Positions 51,850-64,000 of a DNA stretch of 64,000 nucleotides are shown piece after piece (within the stretch, counting starts at the first letter, position 1; the number at the start of each line of letters is the position of its first letter). Location: the NCBI GenBank assembly GCA_029747015.1, contig JAKOGI010001187.1:202001-266000 (forward strand), in the 5' to 3' direction. The notes beneath the pieces are model-generated. The model made no database searches and was not told the DNA's origin. It saw only the letters and a list, made by a program, of their open reading frames with translations. Made by a program: the position numbers and the translations under genes. This DNA is from Carnegiea gigantea (Eukaryota; Streptophyta; Magnoliopsida; Caryophyllales; Cactaceae).

Positions 51850-54800
51850 CTTTTTCCCAAAGGGTTCTTCCTAGATTATCCTTATAGAGGATATAAAGAA
51901 GGTCGCTATGTGAAACCTCATTCCACACTGCTATGGAATGTAATGACAGAACATGCCTTGCTAGCCAGTTGGCTACACAATTCTCTTACCTAAAAATATG
52001 AGTAATAAAAACATTGTTACAAAGTTGAATGTAAGTATGAACATCTTGTATTAAAACTTGGATCTCCCATAGTGCTTGAATGTGGCCTTGAACTGCTTGG
52101 ATGAGAATTTCATTATTTCTCTCAGTATGGATATAAGTAACACTTGCTTGTATTGCTGGCTTGATGCCGTTTCTCATAGCTATTACTTCTACTACTAAAA
52201 CTGATGCTACTCCTAAGTAGAATGCTGCTGCTTGAATGAATTTTCCTTACCAATTACGAAGAATGAAGTCTCCTACTGTCCTTTGTGATGTTCTGGATCC
52301 ATCAAAGTTGATTTTGATGAACCTTCCTTGTGGTCTTCTGCATGCTACGTAATGACTGTTCTTATGGTTGACAGCTGACTGGTTTTGGATGGTGGATGTA
52401 ATGTTTATGTGAATTTATGTTTAATGCATCATTCAAGGCTAGCTGTTCTAGCTCTTATTAATGTACTTCTTGGATTAGGTGTTTCATTATGAAACACCAT
52501 GTTATTTCTTGTTTTTCATATTCTCCAAAGTAGCGCAACTCCTCTATCTATTTTAACTGCAGGGGTAGCAATTCTAGCACTTCACAGCCTCTATAAAATA
52601 CTGTTCTATTCGCTAGATAGGAAGCTGAAATCAATCCAGTTATAGAGACTACTAGTCTCCAACACTCCTGTGTAATATGATAATGTAAAAAAAGATGATC
52701 CGCATCCTCAATCTCAGATTGATAAGACTAACAAAGAGGATTAATATTCATACCTCTTTTGAATAGGTTTCCTTGAGTAGGAAGCGATGCATGACAAAGT
52801 TGTCATAGAATTTTTTTTTCCCACACTAATGGATTTCTAAAATTCAATCCATGTGCTGCCAAGTCATTGATTTCGTAGAGAACTCACCATTACCTGATAG
52901 TCCCCAGCATACTAAGTCGGGGATTGGATTAAAAGTGATAAGTGTTATGAGAACTAATTGTAGTTGGACTGGGTCCACTAATGATCAAAGCATGGTAACA
53001 TCCCATTCTTTATTTCCTATGATGAAATGTGATACCTTTAGAGAGGTATCAAAAAGGGAGTTATTTGTAATATTAAGTAGATTTACGAAACTACCATTAG
53101 TACACCAATTATCTGGCCAAAAATTAATACTTTGTCCAGTACCCGCTTTCCATCGAATTCCTTTCCGAAATTGTTGTTGATTCTTGGGTATGCATTTCCA
53201 AGCCCAAGAATCCAATTTATTTGGTTTTGTAGAAAAAACGTTCTCATCAATTGGATATTTTCCTTGCATTTGTTCCACCCAGAGGCTCTGACCGTGGGAT
53301 AGTTTCCAGGTTTATTTGCTAAGAAAAACACTATTTAGTACTTCTACTTTTCTTAATCCAAGCCCCCAACCTTGTTGGGTCGGCATAACTTGTCTCAAGA
53401 TACCATAGGCTAACCTTGTTTTCATTGGATTTTTTCTGAAAAAAATCTCTACTACTCTTATCAATTTGGTAATTAGTTTCTCTAGGTAATGGAAAACATT
53501 GCATCCTATATGCTAGCCTTAGACCTGGCAAATAGGCCATTCGGTTCGGGAACGAGTCGGGTTAAGTTTGGGTCGGGTCAAGTTTCAAGTTAAGTGGCAT
53601 TTTGGGTCAGTTCGGTTTGGGTCAGGTGAACTTCGATTCGGGTCAACTTCAGGTCGATCGATTTTTGATCCAATATGCTTGTCATGAAAAATAAGCAACT
53701 TTGTAGAAAATTTCGGGTCGGATATCATTTGGTTTGGGTCAATTTTGGTTTTGGGCCCACTTTTGGGTGAGCTAATTTTGGATGTCGGGTCGGGTATGGG
53801 TCCGGGTCATTCAGTTGGGCTTTCAGGTATTAGGTCAGTTTTTCTAGGTCTTATTGGCATAGATTGAATGTTCGCTTGAATTAGCGCCACTCTTCCTGCT
53901 TTGGAAATATGCTTTGTTTTCTAAGTTTGTAGTTTGTTCTACTGTTCTGTTCACGATTTTGGAGAAAGTTTCTGTTTTTGGTCTGTTGTTAAACACTAGG
54001 CAACCAAGGTACTTACCAAGATTATCTTGGTGCATGATATTAAATATATGTGAGATAGATTGCTTATCATGTGCTTTAACATTACTAGAAAATGTAAGTG
54101 ATAGTTTCTGGAAGTTACTGAGTTGACCAAAACTTTAACAAAATCTATTCAGGATCGAACAAAGCTCTTGACAAGATTCAATGTTAGTTCGACAAAAAAG
54201 AAGACTATAGTATGCAAAAAGTAAACATGGAATTTTGAGAGCTATGGAGGAGAGCTTAATTCCGAACCCACATTTCTTTTGCCAGAGCGCCTTTCGAAGG
54301 GCCCTATTTAAGACCTAGATACAGATAATAAACAAGTAGGGAGACAAGGGATCTCATTGTTTAATGCCTCTTGTAGGCGAAAAGAAACCACATACATCAT
54401 CATTCACGATAATAGAATAAGAAGTTGTAGATATACATGCTTTAATCAATTCTACCCATTTGGGATGGAAGCTAGATATATGTAATATACAAAATAGAAA
54501 GTTCCATTCAACTTTGTCATATGCCTTTTCCATATCTAGTTTAAGTGCTACCCATGCTTTCTTTCCCTTCATTTTTTTGAATTTGGTCATGATTTCATGC
54601 GTAAGTAAAATATTATCATGGATAGATCATTTAGGTACAAAAGCACTTTGGATAGGGTCTATTATTTTTTCTAAGATCGGGTGCATACGATTAGCAATGT
54701 TTTTTGAAATAATCTTGTAAATAGTTTTGCAAAGGCTAATTGGTCGGAGTTGATTAGTTGTTGTTGGGTTACTCACTTTCGGGATCAATTCTATAACATG

Positions 54801-56424
54801 TGATTAATTTGTTTGAGGAGCTTTCCCTTCTCAAAAAAGGATCTCACCACACTGCACACTTCTTCTTTAACAATGTGCCAATAGTCTTGGAAGAAAGCTG
54901 CTCCAAAGCCATCTTGCCTTAGAGCTTTAAACTTATCCATTTGGGAAATAGCTACTTTGATTTTCGAATCTTGAATGGATAGCAGTAATATATCATTATC
55001 CCTTGTAGACACTAGGTTAAGCGTTTCCATATCAATATTAGCAGAATCTATTTGGGCTGATTTGAATCTAGCAGCAAAGTCATTAATGAGTAGACTTTCA
55101 ATTTCAGGCTCCTCAACCCACACTTCGGAGCTATCTTTAAGTTTCAAAATTTTACTTCTTGTCTTCCTTGTCTTCATGGATTGATGAACATAATGAGAAC
55201 TTCTATCTCTATTAACAAGTCATTCTTTTTTGACCATTTTTCCCCAATATTTTCGGTTGAACAAATGTATCTTTTCTCTTTGCTTTATTAATCTATGGTG
55301 CCAACTATTCAATCTGGCACTGTTTGGATTTTGTACTAGTTTATTCTCAACTTGGAGGAGCTTATCTGCATTCCTTTCAAGTTCATTCTTAAAGTTTCTA
55401 AAAGTATTCTTACTCTAGGATTTGGGATCTAATTTAATCTTTTTTAATTTTTGTGCTACTCTATACATGGGAGTTCTGCGAATTCCCATTTTCCAATTTT
55501 TCCTGACTATAATTTGTGTTTCTTGGTACTATCCATAGGAATGTTAGTACTTAAAGTTAGTACCTCTCTTAGGCTAATGTGCTAGTTCAGCATTAAGAAG
55601 GACAAAAGCGTGATCAGAGCACGTGAATGACCCATTAGTAACCAAGTAATTTGGAAATAATGATGCAAGATCCTCCCAAAATATTACTCTATCTAATTTT
55701 TCGCAAATAAGTTGTCCTATAAGGAATTTCTTCTAAGTGAGGATTCTTCCTTGAACATTTGCATCAATGGTAGTCAGGAAGTCATTAAATCGTTGTGTTT
55801 TATCTACAATTAAAGGGGTCCTCGAATTTTATTTGATGGCAAATCATTTCATTAAAATAACCCATAATGCACCAAGGTAAGGTAATTGAATCATTTAACT
55901 GTTTGAGATGACGTCAAAATGCATCTTTATCTCGTTCCTGAGCTGAAGCATAAATTGTAGTCAAGATACATTGCTTATTATTAGCATTATCCTTGATATG
56001 ACAATGAATAGCTCGACTTTCTTTTGCAAGAATTGACAGATCAATATTAGTTGATTTACATAGGCGCCAAATCCCAACACAATGATTCTCTATGGGAATC
56101 ATGTCATAGTGGGAGAAAAACCAAATTTTCTTCTTATCAAATTTGCATTTTGTTCATTAACCATAGTTTCAAGCAAAATTAGGATATCAAGCCTAATAGT
56201 GCGGTTAATAAATCACACCTCAAGTCATACATGAGATTTCTTAGCTCCTTGGACATTCCAAAAAACTATGTTCATATAAAAAAATTAATAAAAGCACTTT
56301 GTTTCCACTTTTTGTCTATTGATCCAAAGGATCGGTTGGTAGTATGGTCTTAGAAATGAAGTTAACATACTCCAGTCCACTCACCAGAGATAATAGCCTT
56401 GGATGGGCCAAATCCATATGTAAT
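51850..56424 (-). pseudogene. L1-type LINE ORF2 (endonuclease, reverse transcriptase, RNase H), decayed
   Basis: On the minus strand, from right to left: endonuclease start near 56273 (MNIVFWNVQGAKKSH), CVGIWRLCKSTNIDLSILAK and TTIYASAQERDKDAF; a linker and RT N-terminal part at 55177-54791 (FAARFKSAQIDS, GFGAAFFQDYWHIVKEEV); the RT core at 54590-54354 (ALKLDMEKAYDKVEWNFLFC, FFSPTRGIKQ); a LGKYLGCLVFNN motif near 54010; the zf-RVT region at 53278-52985 (AWKCIPKNQQQFRKGIRWKA, FWPDNWC); and an RNase H tail at 52177-51986 (ILIQAVQGH, ITHIFR). Many frameshifts and stops. A small hAT-type element splits it at 53520-53852. Confidence 0.9.
53520..53852. mobile_element. Small hAT-type element with CGGGT-rich interior, in the LINE
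   Basis: Left end TAGACCTGGCAAAT and right end AAGACCTAGAAAAA (read inward) match the termini of the 16772-17826 element, and the interior is filled with GGGTCGGGT/TTCGGGT motifs. It interrupts the LINE between QANIQSMP and AYRMQCFPLPRE on the minus strand, which places its boundaries well. The 8-bp flanks (AGGCTAGC and ATGCCAAT on the minus strand) agree at only four positions. Confidence 0.62.
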
Positions 56425-59400
56425 TGTAACACTTGCAATCTTTTTTTTCATCAAGTTGAGTGTATTGCCTTTTTACATTATAAAATCGTATTTTTAGTAA
56501 CTATACGACTTAAATTATTATCGATGTACTTATGTGTGTAATAATTTTGTTAAAAAGAATATTCTTGTCGCTATTAATATTATTGTGAGTTCGAAAACGT
56601 TACGATGATTTTTAATGAGTGTCAGTAAGGGTTATTATCGGGTACTAAATCGAGTAGGAACCCGAATACGGTTAGATTGTTAACCTTAGAATTAGTTCGT
56701 TATTTATTAATTCGAACCTAGCTATATATAATTGGGAATGAGTAATTGACAAAGGGTTGTATCATCAATTCGGGTTAGGACATGAGATACGAGATTAGAC
56801 TAGCGATGTAGTTGAATGGGCAAGCATCAAATAAAAAAATAATAAAAACAAAACAAAAGCCCCCCTCTTCAGCGAAACGAATCACGACCAGGAGGGTTCT
56901 CTACCCCAGCCCCACGAACCGCCACCAGGGAGAGAGAGAGGGCTGAGGATGGCGGTGGCGCACTAGCGAGTCAGGCGCCGGCCGACCTACGCACCATCAC
57001 GAGGAGAGAGAGAGGTCGAGCGAGAAGGAGGAACGAGGGGGAAAGCAAGACGGAGCTTGAGACGCCGGCGACTGGGCGTGGTTCCGGCGACCACCGGGGG
57101 TCTCAGTAGCAGCAGCTATCGAGTGGGGAAGCAAGGAACGAACTAATTGAATGCGTGCCACCAACCAAACCCTAGTAGACATCAGAACCACCAAGCACCA
57201 CCACCACCGTGGCCAATCTGAGTGGCCCAATTAGCCCAGGAATTGGGTCCTTTAGCTTGGAGTCCAGGTGGTGTTTCTCGTTTCCTAAATATTAGTAATT
57301 TCGAAACGTTTTAACCGTTAAGATGAGATGCATGTTAGTTTAAGGTTGATTAGGCTGACCGAAATTGTGAAGTGATTATACATGTTAGTTCGATTGAATA
57401 TACGTGCATGTATAGCTTAATATGTTTGATTAAATTTAGGCCTAGATTGTGCATGCTAATTTGGTTAGTTCATGTTTAAAAGTAGCCTTGAAACGACCTA
57501 AGCACGCTTTAATTCGATGCCTATTAATTTAGTTAATTCGTGCTTGAAATTGGCTTCGAAAGAACCTAAGAATTGTTTCCAATCGATGTATGTTAAGTTT
57601 AGTTAATTCATGCTTGAAAGTAACTTCGAAATAACCTAATAATGCTTCGAATCAATATAGGTTAGTTTAGTTAATTAACTCTTGAAAATGTCTTCGAATC
57701 GATATATGTTAGTTTAGTTAATATGTGCTTGTAAGTAGCTTCGAAATAATATATGAATACTTCGAATCGATGCTTGTTTATATAGTTAATTCATGCTTGA
57801 AAAGTAGCTTTGAAATAATCTATGAATGTTTTGAAACGATGCATGTTAGGTCAGTGATTCATGTTTACGAATGACCCTTGAAATGACCTAGGAATGCATT
57901 AAATCGATGGGTGTTAATCCGGTTAATTCATGTTGAACAGACCTTGAGATAACCCACTGATCCTACTTAAATTAAATAGACTTGAAAGGCCTTAAATGTG
58001 CCTAGATTTGCTTTTGAAAATGCCTTAGAATGAGCATGTTTAATCCTTAATCGTGATCAATGTATGCAAGTTAGTTTCATGCCTTGTTATTCATTTCAGG
58101 CTGCTAAGGGCCTTATTTATGTTAATAAACTGTATATGTTTATAAATGCGTAATGTGCCACTAGAGGGATGCTAGATCGCTCGGTAAGTTATATGTTGCT
58201 ATTATGCCATTCTTTATGACTTTTATGATGCTATGCTATGCTTACAAAACTGAAAACTGAGTTTGGTAGTTGGATGGTTTGAGGTTGAACTAATGAGAGT
58301 TTTGAGGTTCTTTGTGGTTGGTGTTGTGTGAGGAGGGAGCCTGGGTTGTGTTTAATCGCAATCGTGTGGATTGCGATGCCATGTTTTGCTTATTCTGCTG
58401 AGTTGATTATGAAGTGATTGAATATGTTACGTGCAAACCCCCTTCCCTTTATGTCATTAAGTTTCATCTTGCAAGTGAGGGCGAGTTTGAAAAAGACGGT
58501 TTTCTTGGTTATAACTAATAGTAGCCATAACTATTAGCGATCGATGGCCTATTTTAACTATACAAATGCAGTTTTGGGATTGAACCTACTAGAACAGGGG
58601 AATCCCTAAGGAATTCAAATAAAAAGAGAGTGCGGTATATGAAAAAGGATTTCACTATGAGAGGCAGCAAACTTATTAGCCGTTATGGCCATACGCTTTA
58701 AATTGATTAAGATAATGTGCTTTGGACAATATGATATGAATGATGTTAGCCTAGAGAATAAGTCGTGGTACTAGAAAACCCTAGAAGACCCTGATGAGAG
58801 TAATGGTTCAATATGTTATATATAGCCATCTCGGGAGTAAAAACTTAAGCATAAGCATTAGGTCACCATGGGGTTGAGAACAGATCTCACCTAACCAGCG
58901 CCCTATAATGATCTTATGCCAGAAGTATTTTCTTAATAAACAAAGAAAAGTAGTTGGCATTTCGCCATTTTAAGTATTTCAGGAAAACGAAGGATTTAAG
59001 GGCCATTAAGAGGCCATATTGAATGAAATGTGAAAAGCTTATAAGGGTCCTTATAGGACCAATATGAAAGAAATTCCTTTTAAAGAATGTCAACCTCAAG
59101 AGGTTATGAAAGGTGTTTTCAAAGAAAGAAAGGAAAATTTCTATGACTGCATAATGAAAAAGATTCCTAAGCATATGAGTTTGAATGTGCATGTTTTGTG
59201 AAAGAAAGCTCCTTGCATAATCTCTACTCCATATGTTCAAGCATTCCGTGTGAGTGAATTGGATAGACAAGGCATAAATCACGCGTCATATCCCATAACC
59301 TATGAAAGAAAGTTCTGTGCTTACCCCTCGTTGCCTGCTTATGTGTTTTCAGTGTTTGGTTTTTAAGAGGTTTGGTTATTTAGGAACCTAAAAATGAGTT

Positions 59401-60152
59401 TAGCAGCTAAAATGAAGTTTAGGGATAGAAACCCTTTCTTGAGTACTGTGATAGCCTAATACGATAGTAATACATAAGCACATAATATGTGGCTATTAAT
59501 GGTGTTATTGCCTGCAATGGTTTTGGTTTTAAGGAGTCAGGGAATACTCACTGAGCGTGTGGTTGCTCATCCTATTATTCTTTCCCCCTTTCCCCAGGTT
59601 TTCCTTATGACAGGTAGAGGTTAATTTGCAAGTGCTAAGTCAGGGTCTCCCTTTACCTAATAAGGAGTCAATTGTGCTCGCAGTGAAGTGGTCTTGCTGC
59701 TTAATGATGTTATAGAATGTATTCCTAGAATTGTAAATGTATGTAAACCAAGTACCTTAGTTCATGTAATGCATATTGTTTAAAGGTCGCTCTGTATGAC
59801 CATATGGGCAACCATCTTGTTAGCCAGTTGTCTTTTTAACTCAAGTTGTCTACACTTTGGAATGTAAACTCCAATACTCCGGTTGTGTAAACTGTTGAGT
59901 TGTATCTTTCATTTATTCTTTATTAATGAACTATTTTCGAGCGAGTTGCTTATTGAGTTATGAACTCCGGCGTGTAGCCGTTGAGCTTATTTTAGAATGT
60001 TTTATGCTTTCGTTGATTGCAGGGGTTTATTGTAAGGCTTTTAGCCTGGAAATGGTTAGTTTTTAAGGGAAACTCTATCCATTTCGCCCTAGAAGTTAAG
60101 TAGGAAGTAAGAAAACATAACGCTCTTGGCCCTAGGGACTGGGGGTGTTACA
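56425..60152. mobile_element. 3.7-kb LTR-like element flanked by a 5-bp duplication
   Basis: Starts TGTAACACTTGC and ends GGGGGTGTTACA, an inverted TGTAACAC/GTGTTACA pair with TG...CA termini. It is flanked by GTAAT at 56420-56424 and 60153-60157. No reverse transcriptase, integrase or transposase was recognised. The interior holds a GC-rich block (56860-57240) and a 68-bp tandem array (57460-57990). Towards the right are ACTCACTGAGCGTGTGGTTG and a C-rich stretch. A long solo LTR or a large non-coding retrotransposon derivative are the main options. Orientation is unclear. Confidence 0.55.
57460..57990. repeat. 68-bp tandem array, seven to eight diverged units
   Basis: The marker AGTTAATTCATGCTTGAAAG (and variants) starts near 57463, 57531, 57601, 57669, 57716, 57784, 57852 and 57920, giving steps of 68, 70, 68, 47, 68, 68 and 68. 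Each unit also carries the palindromes TTCGAA and ATCGAT or derivatives. One unit is shortened by about 21 bp. Confidence 0.88.
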
Positions 60153-62500
60153 GTAATCCTATTAAGTATACTGTTTCGAATGATCCCAGTGGATCGATCA
60201 AACACATGGACTTTGGAGTTGAACTGAACCAACTCTTCTCCTTTCACCGCAAATTTGTGCCAAAATAACATTTCCAAGTAAATTTTGTCAACAGCACTAG
60301 CATTAGTACGAGGCAGTATAATTATATACAAACAAAGTCGTGATACAAATTCAAAATGCCTAGGAATATAATGCCAAACTTCTTGATGTTTTCTAGCAAC
60401 AAAGAATTTTGAAGTTGCATATTGGTACTTGAATAATCTCCAACTAAGCCTACATTGTACAATATTATTACAATTAGTAAGATCCAATTTAGAAAATACA
60501 GGATACAATAATAAAATCCTTAGGCAATACCATGACAAAATATAATAACATATCAAAATTTTGTCTAGGCCCAAAGGCAGTCTGGAAACGGGACTTGGAG
60601 GAGCAAGAGCAATTTGTCACCACTTGCTCTTCTCTCATCTTAATCAATTCGAATAACTATCAAAGAATAAGTTACTAAGTTGTAGATAAATCTTGATGTT
60701 AAATTGCTTGAATCCTGATTTAAAACCCTTTTGCCACTGAATCTTCAAAGCAACTGTTATAGTTCTATACTTGAATACTTAAATAGTATTTTGCAACCAG
60801 TCCATGTCGAACGATTATCCTTAATGAGGGGAGTTAACTTGTTGGGTAATGATTCACGCCTCATGTATGTGCAGAATTATAGAACAAACCCTTTGAAAGT
60901 AATGCTTAAAAGAAGCAAGTCAGGTAAGACATGGAGAGTAGCAACACAAGATTTAGTGCGAATCAACATTAGCTAACAAATATCCACAACAAAATCAAGG
61001 CATGTGATGACTTTGAACATCAAGAGGTTGAGTCGTATAATTCTTATCCAAGATTGCCATATAACACAATAAATTCCCTTGGGATCACAAGGATTGTAAC
61101 AATCGTTTTTATGATCAACATGGCCCAGGCATCTTAAACAAGAAAGTGTGAACCATTCATAATACTATAAAATGTTTGGAAAATTAAATAGCAAGTATGG
61201 TGGTGCATGACCGATAACGTAGACCACACTCAACATAGGAAAGGTAGCTGGCCATATTCAGAATTAATACATAACCTCTAAGGTTTAGATAAGAACCAAC
61301 ATCCATTTATAATGATGAGACAAAGAATATGGGCACCTTTAAGGAGTCCAGTGGAGCAGATGTGAAATCCAGCGCACGAACTCAGATTAAAATGATCATT
61401 AAAAACATATATCACCCTAATCCATTCATTAAAATTCACTTAGAGCTTATTATGAGTAAAAGACATATCGTTAAAATTTTAATACGAAATAGAACACCTT
61501 TTACAAGGCTGTAGAGTGCGTGGCCTTATATTACTAGCTAGCAGCCAATATCTTAACATCCCATGGCAAATTATCATAAATTTAGATTGTGTGGTACGCT
61601 TAGAGCCTAACCTCTAAATACACAAATCAAACCTACATAATATCATAGAACTCAATGTACCCAAGTTATCATAAGATGCACTTAGTTTGTGACGTTCACC
61701 AACATCATTAATTTTTACACCAAGACATACTATCAAATTCACTTAGGGTGAGGCCACAACAAACAGGATTAAGCTCCTGAAGGCTACCGTGAAACCATAT
61801 GGTAGAAACAGGATAGATAATTATAGGAAGTTCAATGTCAACTAAGATGCAAATATATGCTTTGCAGAAGAGTCTATGATCATAATTATCAACATAATAT
61901 ACATGTTCCTTCTTGATTCGTTTTCCCAGCTCAATAATATACAACTTGATGTCGTCATCACTCACATAGCAAGTACGAACTTTTAGCAAGCTGGGTTTGA
62001 AAAAGGGACGGTGAAATAAGAAAGAGTGGAAGAGTAGACTTGGCTAAGTTTCATGGTGCCTCACACCACCGTTATTTACAGTAGATTGAAGCTTAAGTTT
62101 CTGATATTCACTGGGGATTGACTCTATAAGGACGATATTCAAAACAAACACCCTCGAACACCAATCCCTTCTAAATTTGGATATTTGAACCCTCAAGCAT
62201 GCACAGATTTGTACCCCTCACATCGATTAAGCTTCATGGTGCTCTGTTGTAGATAGTTAAGCAAAACGACAATGGAGGAGAGGAAGCCCCAATTTTGAAC
62301 ACGTTGTTTAAGATTTCAGATCTTGATTGAAGCAAGGTCAACCAAAAATATGAATTTCTGACACGTAGAGGTTTGGAATTACCATATTCAAGTGTCTCCA
62401 TACCTAAAGCTCCATGAAAATGAATAGTTTCTAGCACTGAACACAACTTTGAACACTAAAAAAACAATCTGGTGCCCATGACCTTCAGGGCATATTCGAG
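60153..62500 (-). other. Possible ORF1 region of the LINE, decayed
   Basis: Minus-strand frames at 60574-60153 (SWRLFKYQYATSKFFVARKH, KVHVFDRSTGIIRNSI) and 61989-61708 (AYICILVDIELP, then a Cys-rich CCGLTLSEFDSMSWCKN) recall the ArVxVEIDL...CxxCGxxGHxxxxC end of plant LINE ORF1, but loosely. Removing the 56425-60152 insertion would place this sequence upstream of ORF2, giving a LINE of about 6.9 kb, a normal length. This is inference. Confidence 0.3.
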
Positions 62501-62748
62501 GCAAGGAATTTTGCCATGAAAATAAGGGATGAAGCGAGGGGCAAGATGGTGTGGATCTGGAGACTTGGGATTTTAAGGGGCCATTGTAGTCTAATCAGGA
62601 AGATGAAGAAGATGAAGAGTCAGATTGTGAAGGTTAATGGTGAGAACGGTAGGGTAGATCCATTTCACTTTCTCTCTCTAGAGTTTCTCTCTTTGACTAG
62701 AGATGGCCCCCTATCCAATATATGATTTATTGCTCTGCCTATTCCAAC

Positions 62749-62751
<3 letters not shown>

Positions 62752-62788
<37 letters not shown>
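62752..62788. repeat. (TA)n microsatellite
   Basis: About 18 TA units. Confidence 0.95.
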
Positions 62789-62789
<1 letters not shown>

Positions 62790-62897
62790 TTTGTAGGCAA
62801 GTATTCACATCTACGTTCTGATTCTACTTATTATTTTTATCTTCATTGTTAGCTGTTGCATATGAGAACACTTTAGATAATTATTACCATGGCTTGT

Positions 62898-63060
62898 GAT
62901 AGGGCTGAGCAAGGCTGTCTCGTACCCTAGAACTTATTTGGAACCTGTCAAATGGTTCAAGTTCCTAAAAAAGAGGAACTGGTCTAATCAGTTCTGGTTT
63001 CAGTTCTCAAAAAATTACTCGGAATTGAAACCTGGAACCTGCTTAGAGAGAGGAAAATGA
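62898..63060. mobile_element. Probable hAT-element end
   Basis: TAGGGCTGAGCAAGGCTGTC is followed by repeated GGAACC/GGTTC-type words (TTGGAACCTG, GGTTCAAGTTCC, GAGGAACTGG), typical of one terminus of plant hAT elements. The matching opposite end was not found. Confidence 0.35.
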
Positions 63061-63394
63061 ATAATTTTTGATTTTTTATAACTTTTTCTTTTGTTTTGAT
63101 ATTCTCTTTCCATGTGATTTTTTCCCTTACAAAAATTAACTCCCCAAGTAGTGAATTTAATGTAATATATTTTAATTTTCTACTGCTAATTGAGGGATGA
63201 TAATATTTAAAGCAACCATGATAAAAAAATATAAACTTAATAAATTAACTTTCTTTTTTGTGTACAGATAGAAGATAAAGGTAGCAAAAGATCAAACATC
63301 TGCTCTCTCCTCCAAATAAGTAAGAATTTACGTAAGCAGTCTACATCTAGCTATTCAAAGAAAGTATGCCATCAAAATAACTTTTTAGTCGCTA

Positions 63395-63660
63395 ATTCCG
63401 AAATTTGCCACAAGTTAGCCACACAAAAAAAGGTATTCATGGCTAATCTATATATTTTGCCATTGAAAAAGGATTATGTGTTCACCTCTCAAAATTTGCC
63501 ACTCCAAAATCACTTTGGTGGCTGGAACAATTCAATATAACTTGTCATCGAAAAATATTTTTATGGTCAACCTTCAAAATTTGCCATGAGAAAAACTTTC
63601 CGTCATTATGTTTGAAATTTGCTATGAGAATTTTCATTTTGCAGCTAGCAATTTGAATGC
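63395..63660. repeat. Dispersed AAATTTGCCAC motifs
   Basis: The word AAATTTGCCAC/T or a one-to-two-base variant appears near 63399, 63454, 63489, 63577, 63620 and 63655 in the same orientation, separated by A/T-rich spacers with GTGGC/TGGCT. It resembles subterminal repeats of CACTA-type transposons, but no CACTA terminus was found. Confidence 0.5.
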
Positions 63661-63671
63661 TATTTGCCATA

Positions 63672-64000
63672 TGTCACGGACCGCTCTAGAATACTCTAGA
63701 ATGCCCTGGATTTCCTTAGAGTATGTTCTAGAGGGTCCACCAAGGTTCCAGAAGGTTCCACACAACTCCACACTTGTGTAGAACCTTAGATATTTGTATA
63801 AAACATTCTGGATGTGCAATATCATCCGTAGGATCAATTAGATCTCCACCGTCCATTGAGGAGGTGGTAGTGTATAAATACCCCCAAGGGGGCTCATTTG
63901 TAAGCAAGCATTCAAGTGCAATACAAAGCATTCTCCCAAACTCCTTCTCTCTCTACTTTCTCTCTCTAAAGCTTTCTTAGAGTGTGAAGTGTGCTTACTT
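63672..64000 (+). mobile_element. LTR beginning, cut by the window end
   Basis: TGTCACGGACCGCTCTAGAA start, with repeated CTCTAGAA/TTCTAGAG and GGTTCCA words, a TATAAATA box (63873-63880), then a CT-rich leader (TTCTCTCTCTACTTTCTCTC). The layout is that of U3-R of a plant LTR retrotransposon. The rest lies outside the window. Confidence 0.55.
63873..63880 (+). promoter_or_regulatory. TATA box of the terminal LTR
   Basis: TATAAATA followed by CCCCCAAGGG; best promoter candidate of the partial LTR. Confidence 0.6.

Overview
This is nuclear DNA from a flowering plant. The evidence is intron-rich genes with GT/AG splice sites, plant-type LTR retrotransposons primed by initiator-Met tRNA (TGGTATCAGAGC), three copies of the plant-only Cassandra element, L1-type LINEs, hAT and Mutator relics and long microsatellites. 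No prokaryotic or organellar gene organisation is seen. The species cannot be fixed from the sequence alone.

Two host genes could be rebuilt exon by exon. The first, on the minus strand (4336-19378), has 12 exons and encodes a 448-residue tetratricopeptide-repeat protein with a mitochondrial-type N terminus. Its ninth intron is about 9.8 kb and filled with retrotransposon debris. Its fourth intron holds a non-autonomous hAT element. The second, on the plus strand (36682-41251), has 7 exons and encodes a 255-residue NAD(P)-binding Rossmann protein of the atypical SDR type (Arabidopsis At5g02240-like). In both, every splice phase closes and the total is a multiple of three.

The rest is layered mobile DNA. 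0-2.3 kb: a truncated Cassandra LTR, then a probable Tat/Ogre-type LTR. 5.8-12.8 kb (inside intron 9): a Ty3/gypsy gag relic and further LTR-like remnants. 19.4-20.7 kb: a duplicated promoter segment flanking an element with 87-bp terminal inverted repeats. 20.7-34.8 kb: a decayed Mutator transposase on the plus strand and, facing it, a decayed ULP1 cysteine-protease gene with a possible plant-mobile-domain-like segment; a complete Cassandra sits in the ULP1-like gene. 42.3-48.8 kb: a young Ty1/copia element with perfect 5-bp target duplications, nested inside the gag of an older relative. 49.8-50.9 kb: another Cassandra embedded in a compound CT/CA microsatellite. 51.8-62.5 kb: a decayed L1 LINE on the minus strand, apparently interrupted by a small hAT-type element and by a 3.7-kb LTR-like element that carries a 68-bp tandem array. 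63.7 kb to the end: the start of another LTR.

The best candidates for something little described are the 3.7-kb LTR-like element with its 68-bp array and a possible relative in intron 9, the pairing of a Mutator transposase with a ULP1-like gene, and the duplicated TPR-gene promoter flanking the inverted-repeat element. No complete, functional novel system could be demonstrated.
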